A stretch of DNA of 5,180 nt, taken from contig WLFB01000107.1 of assembly GCA_009703975.1 (NCBI GenBank), positions 1 to 5,180 on the forward strand, given 5' to 3'. Under the pieces are notes generated by a model. The model searched no databases. It saw nothing but the letters and a program-made list of their open reading frames with translations, and was not told where the DNA came from. Numbering within the stretch: the stretch's first letter is position 1; every line of letters starts with the position of its first letter. The DNA is from Actinomycetota bacterium. GTDB lineage: Bacteria; Actinomycetota; Acidimicrobiia; Acidimicrobiales; Ilumatobacteraceae. Shown piece by piece: positions 1-4,675 of the stretch. Made by a program: the position numbers and the translations under genes.

Positions 1-1688
1 CAGCGTTGTTGATTCATAAAGATGTTTCAACTGAGGCCGCGCACAAGCGAGCCATCGAGTTGCTTGAAATAGTCGGCATTCCACGACCAGCCGAACGTGC
101 GCAGTCGTACCCGCATGAGTTTTCTGGCGGAATGCGTCAACGCGTGATGATCGCTCTCGCAATTGCTAACGAACCAAAAGTTTTGCTCGCCGACGAACCG
201 ACGACTGCACTTGACGTCACGGTGCAAGCACAAATTCTTGATGTACTAAAAACCGCACGCGATATGACCGGTGCGGCAATTGTTCTGGTCACGCACGACC
301 TTGGTGTTGTCGCAGGTATCGCCGATCGCGTGGCGATTATGTATGCGGGCAAAGTCGTCGAAATTGGCTCGGTCGACGAGGTCTACGCGCAACCTGCGAT
401 GCCTTACACAATTGGTTTGTTGCGATCGATTCCGCGACTCGACATCGCCTCGGGTGAGCGCCTGGTTTCAATTTCTGGTTCACCTGTATCTCCAGTTAAC
501 TTGCCGATTGGTTGCGCATTTGCGCCCCGTTGCCCAGCCGCAAGCGATGTGTGCACGGCTAAGACTCCTGAGTTGGTCAACTTTTCACCAACCCGAATGA
601 CAGCATGTGCTCGACAGACTGAAATTTTTGGTTTGCAAGATGCGGGAAAACTGTTTCAAGAAGGCGTCGCACATGCCGGAGTTTCATCGACCAGCGACGA
701 GGTGGTTTTAGAAGTTCGGGGTTTGCAAAAAACTTTTCCATTGTTGAAGGGCTCGCTGATGCGACGCCGAGTCGGATCTGTTTATGCAGTTGATGGTGTC
801 GACTTAGTTTTACGTCAGGGGCGGAGTTTGGCGCTTGTGGGCGAGTCTGGTTGCGGCAAAACTACAACACTTCTCGAAATTTTAAATTTGGTTGCACCTG
901 AAGCGGGAACAATTTCTATTTTGGGACGTAATGTTTCTGAACTCACAAAGTCTGATCGTTTAGCGATGCGTAAAGATTTGCAGATCGTGTTTCAAGATCC
1001 TTTTGCATCGCTTGACCCACGCTTGCCAATTGGTGATGCGATTGCAGAACCGCTCGAGAACTTTGGCATGGCGCCACAAGATCAGAATAAACGGGTTATT
1101 GAGTTGCTTGAACTGGTTGGTTTAAATAGTGAGCAAGCCAGTAAATATCCAAATGAGTTCTCAGGTGGGCAGCGTCAACGCATTGCGATCGCGCGAGCAT
1201 TGGCGTTGAACCCAAAAATTATCGCGCTTGACGAACCGGTCTCGGCACTTGATGTCAGCGTGCGTGCTGGTGTGCTCAATTTGCTTGCTGAATTGCAAGA
1301 AAAACTCAACTTGAGTTATTTATTTGTGTCGCATGACTTGTCGGTGGTGCAACATGTCGCCGACGACATTGCGGTGATGTATCTCGGATCAATTGTTGAA
1401 TCGGGGCCGGTGCGCGAAGTGTTCGCTAATCCACAACATCCGTATACGCAAGCGCTGCTGTCGGCGGTGCCGATTCCTGATCCAAAAGTTGAACGCCGTC
1501 GCAAACGCATTTTGCTACAAGGTGAACTGCCAAGCCCAGCGAACCCACCTTCGGGCTGCCGCTTTCATACCCGTTGTCATGTTCGCGCGACTTTGTCACC
1601 TGAACTTACGGCGCGTTGCTCTAGTGAGCGTCCAATTCTTAGCGCGAGCAAGCACGGCGCCGTTGCCTGCCACGCCCCGCTGAACTAG
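1..1688 (+). CDS. Peptide-type ABC importer, fused double ATP-binding subunit (5' end missing)
   Basis: This cytoplasmic ATPase powers uptake by an Opp/Dpp/Gsi-type importer; it carries two nucleotide-binding domains in one chain (DppD-DppF or GsiA style). The frame is open to the left edge, so the true start and the first Walker A lie outside; residues here count from the TTG at position 6. Domain 1 shows signature FSGGM (39-43), Walker B LLADEP (60-65) and switch His97, followed by a Cys-rich oligopeptide-transporter C-terminal module (C170, C176, C183, C201). Domain 2 is complete: Walker A GESGCGKTT (279-287), Q-loop FQDP (329-332), signature FSGGQ (385-389), Walker B IIALDEP (405-411), His443, then a second Cys module (C518, C524, C538, C555). 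Both ATP sites keep the catalytic Glu. Permeases and binding protein are presumably upstream. The substrate (di/oligopeptide, glutathione or other) cannot be read from this subunit. The family call is very secure. Confidence 0.95.
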   Translation, partial: ALLIHKDVSTEAAHKRAIELLEIVGIPRPAERAQSYPHEFSGGMRQRVMIALAIANEPKVLLADEPTTALDVTVQAQILDVLKTARDMTGAAIVLVTHDLGVVAGIADRVAIMYAGKVVEIGSVDEVYAQPAMPYTIGLLRSIPRLDIASGERLVSISGSPVSPVNLPIGCAFAPRCPAASDVCTAKTPELVNFSPTRMTACARQTEIFGLQDAGKLFQEGVAHAGVSSTSDEVVLEVRGLQKTFPLLKGSLMRRRVGSVYAVDGVDLVLRQGRSLALVGESGCGKTTTLLEILNLVAPEAGTISILGRNVSELTKSDRLAMRKDLQIVFQDPFASLDPRLPIGDAIAEPLENFGMAPQDQNKRVIELLELVGLNSEQASKYPNEFSGGQRQRIAIARALALNPKIIALDEPVSALDVSVRAGVLNLLAELQEKLNLSYLFVSHDLSVVQHVADDIAVMYLGSIVESGPVREVFANPQHPYTQALLSAVPIPDPKVERRRKRILLQGELPSPANPPSGCRFHTRCHVRATLSPELTARCSSERPILSASKHGAVACHAPLN

Positions 1689-1719
1689 AACACATATACG
1701 CCTCACGGCATAAGGTGTT
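1689..1719 (+). other. Imperfect hairpin between the ABC gene and phhB, covering the phhB ribosome-binding site
   Basis: AACAC (1689-1693) pairs with GTGTT (1715-1719), and GCC (1700-1702) with GGC (1707-1709) around a TCAC loop. A few A-T pairs lie between, with mismatches and a bulge. Only three T residues sit at the 3' edge, so it is a poor intrinsic terminator. The 3' arm contains the TAAGG ribosome-binding site of phhB, so if it folds it could damp phhB translation. The structure was read by eye and could be chance. Confidence 0.3.
1711..1715 (+). promoter_or_regulatory. Ribosome-binding site deciding the GTG start of phhB
   Basis: TAAGG lies 7 nt before the GTG at 1723, which is normal Shine-Dalgarno spacing. 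The other nearby GTG (1715) is out of frame, so this site supports 1723 as the start. Confidence 0.6.
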
Positions 1720-1722
1720 TGC

Positions 1723-1962
1723 GTGGCAGACGCTTGGGTTGAGACTGACGGAGCTCTGTATCGAAAATTTTCATTCAATGATTTTGCCGAAGCGTTTGCG
1801 TTTATGACGCGGGTGGCAGCAATTGCTGAAGCGCAAAATCATCACCCAGATTGGTCAAATTCTTGGAACACGGTTGAAATTTCTTTGCGCTCGCACGACA
1901 AGGGTGCGATCACTCAGCGCGACCACCAGTTGGCGAAAGCCATTGATGAAATACTTATTTAG
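1723..1962 (+). CDS. phhB: Pterin-4a-carbinolamine dehydratase (4a-hydroxytetrahydrobiopterin dehydratase)
   Basis: The enzyme dehydrates 4a-hydroxytetrahydropterin to quinonoid dihydropterin, recycling the cofactor of aromatic amino acid hydroxylases; it is a small cytosolic protein. The 79 residues match the family core: a Trp near the N-terminus (W5), YRKFSFNDFAEAFAFM (13-28), the catalytic HHPD (40-43), NTVEISLRSH ending in the third His (H58), then GAITQRDHQLAKAID (61-75). The 17-residue spacing H41 to H58 equals that of the active-site histidines in the mammalian enzyme. It lacks about 15-20 N-terminal residues of longer homologues, a common short form. The GTG start has TAAGG 7 nt upstream. 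It follows the ABC gene by 34 nt and sits 2 nt before the MFS gene. No phenylalanine hydroxylase is visible here, so its physiological partner is unknown. Confidence 0.92.
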   Translation: MADAWVETDGALYRKFSFNDFAEAFAFMTRVAAIAEAQNHHPDWSNSWNTVEISLRSHDKGAITQRDHQLAKAIDEILI

Positions 1963-1964
1963 AT

Positions 1965-3206
1965 ATGCCATCGAGCGTTTTTAAACAAACCAAGAAGTTT
2001 CCGGGGCGGTGGGTGCTTGGCGCTTGCTTCACGCTTCTAACTTTCTCTTCGGGTCTCGGCTTCTACGGTCTTGCCGTTTATTTACAGGCGTTCAGTCGCG
2101 AGCGTCAGTGGTCAGTGTCGTCGATCTCATTGGCGACAACTTTCTTTTTCTTAGTCGGCGGGGTCGCGGGCATTCCGATATCTAAATTCATTGCTAAACA
2201 CGATGTGCGAATCATGGTGCTTGGTGGAGCGACTCTCGCAACCGTCGCGCTATTTTCAATGCGATTCGTCGAACATCGGTGGCAACTCTTTGTTGTTTAT
2301 ATCTTTTATGCGTTGGGTTGGTCGGCGTCAGGTATGGGGCCGGTCACGACAGTAGTGACACGATGGTTTCATGTGCGCCGAGCAAGTGCGCTGGCGATTG
2401 CCTCAACAGGTCTATCAATGGGTGGAATCGTCGTAACACCATTTATTAAGTGGATTCTTGACAGTCAGGGCATTCGCAACGGCTCACCCTGGTTGGCATT
2501 GATCTGGTTCTTAGGCACAGTGCCGGTCACACTTTTCTTGTTGCGCGCGTTTCCGCAACCTTATGGATGGCTACCCGATGGTGCTCGAGCCAAACCTGGC
2601 GAATTTGCCGATATTTCTGGCACGCCACTTAACGATGCAGTGAAAACAAAGTTTTTTCGCGCAGTCACATTTGGATATATTTTTGCACTCGGCGCACAAG
2701 TCGGCGGCGCACTTCAACTCGTCAAACTTGTTGAAGAACGCACAAATCGTTCAACAGCAATTCTGGCAACGGTTGTGCTTTCGTCTATGTCGATCATTTC
2801 ACGCTTTATTGCTGGTCGAATTATTCCGCGCGTTGACATGACACGGTTTACAGTTGGCCTCGCCACACTTCAAGGTTTGTCGATGGCCAGCATCGCACTC
2901 AACGAATCACGAATCGGTTTGTTGCTCTCGATTGCTGTATTTGGTATCACGATCGGCAACATGGTGATGATGCAGTCACTGTTGCTCGCCGAGCGTTTCG
3001 GTGTTCGCGACTATCCACGCATTGCAGCGCGCTCTGGTTTGATTTCATTTTCGGGCACTGCACTTGGCCCGCTTTTGTTGGGATGGCTCTACGACGTGGC
3101 CGGCGGTTATCGCGCTGCTTATCTTGCTGCCGCAATTTGTTCGCTTCTTGGCGCTGCGATGTTTTCTTTCGCTGGCCCTGCTTCTGTCGACGAATTAACT
3201 AGTTAA
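1965..3206 (+). CDS. MFS transporter, 12 predicted membrane helices
   Basis: This inner-membrane secondary transporter of the major facilitator superfamily is 413 residues long, typical for a 12-helix member. Hydrophobic segments lie at about 15-37, 51-74, 82-100, 106-127, 140-162, 176-194, then a polar central loop (195-228), and 229-254, 262-287, 293-311, 316-339, 351-376, 383-404. The GFYGLAVYLQAF stretch (32-43), the TRWFHVRRASALAIASTGLS segment (132-151) and GSPW/GWLPDG around helix 6 resemble the oxalate/formate and monocarboxylate-like branch, but motif A after helix 2 is degenerate and the substrate cannot be assigned. The ATG lies 2 nt after the phhB stop and has no convincing Shine-Dalgarno sequence, so translation probably depends on ribosomes finishing phhB. 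The gene ends in tandem TAA codons (3204-3209) and converges on the exported-protein gene. Confidence 0.9.
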   Translation: MPSSVFKQTKKFPGRWVLGACFTLLTFSSGLGFYGLAVYLQAFSRERQWSVSSISLATTFFFLVGGVAGIPISKFIAKHDVRIMVLGGATLATVALFSMRFVEHRWQLFVVYIFYALGWSASGMGPVTTVVTRWFHVRRASALAIASTGLSMGGIVVTPFIKWILDSQGIRNGSPWLALIWFLGTVPVTLFLLRAFPQPYGWLPDGARAKPGEFADISGTPLNDAVKTKFFRAVTFGYIFALGAQVGGALQLVKLVEERTNRSTAILATVVLSSMSIISRFIAGRIIPRVDMTRFTVGLATLQGLSMASIALNESRIGLLLSIAVFGITIGNMVMMQSLLLAERFGVRDYPRIAARSGLISFSGTALGPLLLGWLYDVAGGYRAAYLAAAICSLLGAAMFSFAGPASVDELTS

Positions 3207-3207
3207 T

Positions 3208-3249
3208 AAAAAAAGCGGCCGGTATCTAGAAGATCTAGACACCGGCCGC
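3208..3249 (-). terminator. Rho-independent terminator of the minus-strand exported-protein gene
   Basis: A perfect 9-bp GC-rich stem, GCGGCCGGT (3215-3223) with ACCGGCCGC (3241-3249), is extended after one A-C mismatch by TCTAGA/TCTAGA (3225-3230 with 3234-3239) around a 3-nt loop. Seven A residues at 3208-3214 become a T-tract directly after the stem when read on the minus strand, the canonical intrinsic terminator layout. Read on the plus strand the hairpin has no T-tract, so it would serve the MFS transcript only weakly or through another mechanism. The A-run overlaps the second MFS stop codon. Confidence 0.88.
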
Positions 3250-3271
3250 ACTAAGCGCCCAATGAGGGGAA

Positions 3272-3799
3272 TTAAGCGCCAGTTTTTTGTGTTTCAGTTG
3301 ACTCGTCGTAGTTTTCGCTTCGAGTTTTTGAACCGCGCTCACCGCGTCCGAGGCCGCGTTCACCGCGTGCTGGTGGAAGGTTGTTGACCATCTCGGTTAC
3401 TTTTGTTGTCACATTGGCTAATTTCTTGTCTGCCTGTGCTTGAGTAATCTCACCTGAAGCTAGTTCTTCGGCAATATAGGACTTAATATTTGCGACAATT
3501 GAATCGGTTACTAATTTGATATCAACTTTTTGTGTAGTCGCAATTTGTGCAAGTGTCTTGCCACTTCGTACTTGAGTTCGAAGTTCTTCTTTGGTGAGTT
3601 TGAGAATTGCAGCAACTTCTTCCATATTTTTGCCATGGCCATTTTTGCCTTCGTGTTGCATTCTCTCAACATTCGCCATGCCAACTGATATGGCTTGCGA
3701 TTGCGCACTGACTCCACCTGGTACACCAAGTGTTGATCCTGCGATTGCGCCGGCAATTGCCATGCCGACGAAAATTGCGATATTTCGTTTGTTCATCAT
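3272..3799 (-). CDS. Small exported helical protein of unknown function
   Basis: I do not recognise a named family. The 175-residue product starts with a Sec-type signal peptide: basic MMNKR, a hydrophobic stretch (about 6-30) and a VSA/QS cleavage site after residue 32. The mature protein has a short His/Lys/Gly-rich linker (48-58), then a helical core (59-140) including AAILKLTKEELRTQV and SGKTLAQIATTQKVD, followed by IAEELASGEITQAQADKKLA. Similar 'LT.EEL...SGK.LA.IA...GV' exported proteins occur in Actinobacteria and Chloroflexi as uncharacterised proteins (from memory). The tail (144-175) is charged, with RGERG twice, then acidic and Thr-rich residues. There is no cysteine, no lipobox and no second membrane segment, so it is likely secreted or wall-associated. 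GAAAGGA lies 7 nt before the first ATG; the adjacent second ATG is also possible. It diverges from the response regulator and probably shares its control region. Confidence 0.82.
   Translation of the reverse strand: MMNKRNIAIFVGMAIAGAIAGSTLGVPGGVSAQSQAISVGMANVERMQHEGKNGHGKNMEEVAAILKLTKEELRTQVRSGKTLAQIATTQKVDIKLVTDSIVANIKSYIAEELASGEITQAQADKKLANVTTKVTEMVNNLPPARGERGLGRGERGSKTRSENYDESTETQKTGA
3333..3368. repeat. Two 15-bp imperfect direct repeats in the tail of the exported protein
   Basis: Copies at 3333-3347 and 3354-3368 match at 14 of 15 bases with a 21-bp offset, so the reading frame is kept. On the minus strand they encode the two RGERG motifs of the charged tail. This looks like a small in-frame duplication or a low-complexity charged linker. 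Confidence 0.7.
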
Positions 3800-3806
3800 T
3801 GAGTTT

Positions 3807-3813
3807 TCCTTTC
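3807..3813 (-). promoter_or_regulatory. Ribosome-binding site of the exported-protein gene
   Basis: On the minus strand GAAAGGA precedes the ATG at 3799, with 7 nt between AAGGA and the start (10 nt to the second ATG at 3796). This is the strongest ribosome-binding site in the window, suggesting efficient translation. Confidence 0.8.
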
Positions 3814-3857
3814 GTAATGTTCTCGGGGGATTCCTTGAACATCTAGATCTTGCGACT

Positions 3858-3880
3858 TGTTGTTAAGAATTAGAACAACA
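3858..3880. promoter_or_regulatory. Inverted repeat TGTTGTT-N9-AACAACA, candidate operator
   Basis: Perfect 7-bp arms at 3858-3864 and 3874-3880 are centred on 3869. The element overlaps the leftmost TTAAGAA heptamer and the proposed minus-strand -10, so a dimeric protein bound here would block transcription of the exported-protein gene. It is a candidate only; A/T-rich spacer DNA can give such repeats by chance. Confidence 0.3.
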
Positions 3881-3902
3881 CAATTTAAGAAACAGTTAAG
3901 AA
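3863..3902. promoter_or_regulatory. Three TTAAGAA direct repeats at 22- and 11-bp offsets, predicted response-regulator binding sites
   Basis: Identical heptamers begin at 3863, 3885 and 3896. The 11-bp offset of the last pair and the 22-bp offset of the first place all three on the same face of the helix. OmpR/PhoB-family winged-helix regulators bind head-to-tail to direct repeats of about 11 bp (for example PhoB and Bacillus PhoP boxes). The neighbouring regulator belongs to this family, and the repeats lie 60-99 bp before its start, inside the divergent spacer. Binding by this regulator is inferred. Confidence 0.62.
3869..3874 (-). promoter_or_regulatory. Candidate -10 hexamer TCTAAT for the exported-protein gene
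   Basis: On the minus strand TCTAAT differs from TATAAT at one position. It lies 10 bp downstream of the paired TTAAGAA boxes (3885-3902), with no good -35 at 17 bp. This matches promoters where a PhoB-type regulator replaces the -35 contact. The predicted start near 3862 would give a leader of about 60 nt. Confidence 0.42.
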
Positions 3903-3946
3903 GTTGTCGCGACCCCTATTCAAGCCATTTCTAGGCATTTGCTGTC

Positions 3947-3960
3947 TGTACCGTTGTACA
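3947..3960. promoter_or_regulatory. Inverted repeat TGTAC-N4-GTACA next to the regulator start
   Basis: Perfect 5-bp arms at 3947-3951 and 3956-3960 end one base before the regulator's ATG and overlap the candidate -10. It could be an operator or a coincidence. Confidence 0.3.
3949..3954 (+). promoter_or_regulatory. Candidate -10 (TANNNT) for a leaderless response-regulator mRNA
   Basis: TACCGT fits the TANNNT -10 pattern common in actinobacteria and ends 7 nt before the ATG at 3962, so transcription could begin at or next to the A of the start codon. No Shine-Dalgarno sequence precedes this ATG. No clear -35 is seen at normal spacing. An alternative -10-like TATTCA at 3917-3922 would give a leader of about 30 nt. 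Confidence 0.35.
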
Positions 3961-3961
3961 A

Positions 3962-4675
3962 ATGAAAGCTGCATCGAATAAAACTGCATCTAATAAAACG
4001 CTCAAATTAGTTGTCGCTGAAGACGACCCTGCTGTGCGCAATGCGGTGCAACGCGTGCTCGAACTCGAGGGATACTCGGTAGTTGTCACAAAAGATGGTG
4101 TCGCTGCACTTGATGCGATTCTTTCGAACGCGCCAGACGCAGTTGTGATGGATGTGATGATGCCGTTCTCGGATGGACTATCAGTGTGTCGCGAGTTGCG
4201 CCGTCGTGCGAACCGTACACCGATTTTGTTACTGACCGCTCGTCATGAGATTGGTGATCGCGTTGCCGGTCTTGACGCTGGCGCTGACGATTACTTGGTT
4301 AAGCCATTTAGCATTGACGAACTTCTTGCTCGTGTGCGCGCGCTATTGCGCAGAAATGCACCCAATACAACCTCGAAAATTCTGCAACTGGCAGATCTTT
4401 CACTTGACCCGACTCGCCGCGAAGTTCGGCGTGGGCCACGCATAGTTGACTTAACTAAAACAGAGTTTGATCTGTTGCAAGTGCTGCTCGAACAAACCGG
4501 CATCGTGCTATCGCGCGAATATCTTTACGAACACATATGGGGTTTTGATTTTGAAACAAACTCAAAATCGCTTGATGTCTATATTGGTTACCTTCGTCGA
4601 AAAATTGAGCAAGATGACGAAATAAAACTTATGCACACAGTTCGCGGTGTTGGCTACGTGGTGCGAGCATCATGA
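3962..4675 (+). CDS. OmpR/PhoB-family two-component response regulator
   Basis: This cytoplasmic DNA-binding regulator is phosphorylated by the kinase encoded directly downstream. Its 237 residues contain a receiver domain (about 14-130) with the acidic pocket E20/D21/D22, phospho-acceptor Asp64 in VVMDVMMP, Thr92 in LLLTA and Lys114 in LVKPF, all intact. A C-terminal winged helix (about 138-236) has LTKTEFDLLQVLLE (164-177), SREYLYEHIWG (184-194) and the recognition-helix segment SLDVYIGYLRRKIE (203-216), ending with the RGVGYVVR hairpin. The sequence resembles actinobacterial MprA/PrrA regulators, but orthology is not claimed. The ATG is the only possible start: the upstream frame hits TAG at 3932 and no other start codon precedes the receiver. 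Residues 4-13 are a duplicated ASNKT. The stop overlaps the kinase start (ATGA). Three TTAAGAA boxes upstream suggest autoregulation. Confidence 0.95.
   Translation: MKAASNKTASNKTLKLVVAEDDPAVRNAVQRVLELEGYSVVVTKDGVAALDAILSNAPDAVVMDVMMPFSDGLSVCRELRRRANRTPILLLTARHEIGDRVAGLDAGADDYLVKPFSIDELLARVRALLRRNAPNTTSKILQLADLSLDPTRREVRRGPRIVDLTKTEFDLLQVLLEQTGIVLSREYLYEHIWGFDFETNSKSLDVYIGYLRRKIEQDDEIKLMHTVRGVGYVVRAS
3971..4000 (+). repeat. 15-bp tandem duplication at the start of the regulator gene (ASNKT twice)
   Basis: Units at 3971-3985 and 3986-4000 agree at 13 of 15 bases and encode ASNKT twice, giving a polar N-terminal extension before the receiver domain. Most OmpR-family regulators begin only a few residues before the first beta strand, so this looks like a recent in-frame slippage or duplication. 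Confidence 0.8.

Noticed and set aside
271..600. Plus-strand 109-codon frame inside the ABC gene
   Set aside because: It lies wholly within a strongly conserved ABC ATPase sequence in another frame and shows no motif.
1393..1683. Plus-strand 96-codon frame at the end of the ABC gene
   Set aside because: It overlaps the conserved second Cys module in another frame; its Arg/Cys-rich composition is typical of a shadow frame.
1596..1778. Minus-strand 60-codon frame across the ABC-phhB junction
   Set aside because: It overlaps the coding ends of two recognised genes on the other strand and has no ribosome-binding site or conserved pattern.
3225..3239. Paired TCTAGA sequences in the terminator resembling XbaI sites, raising the thought of a cloning scar
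   Set aside because: They form the upper stem of the hairpin, and flanking genes continue naturally on both sides, so a natural terminator is the simpler explanation.
3252..3280. Short direct repeat TAAGCGCC at 3252-3259 and 3273-3280
   Set aside because: Only 8 bp, next to the terminator and partly set by the stop and last codons of the exported-protein gene; probably chance.
3819..3840. GTTC...GAAC hairpin in the leader of the exported-protein gene, considered as a riboswitch or regulatory leader
   Set aside because: Only four outer pairs and a few inner G-C or G-U pairs; the leader of about 60 nt is too short and simple for any riboswitch class I recognise.
3591..3866. Plus-strand reading frame of 91 codons opposite the exported-protein gene
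   Set aside because: It is the antisense shadow of a gene with a clear signal peptide, ribosome-binding site and terminator on the minus strand; its product is Cys/Pro-rich with no domain-like pattern.
3906..3913. 8-bp palindrome GTCGCGAC in the divergent spacer
   Set aside because: It is a single short palindrome with no partner copy and no fixed relation to a promoter element; one such site is expected by chance at this frequency.
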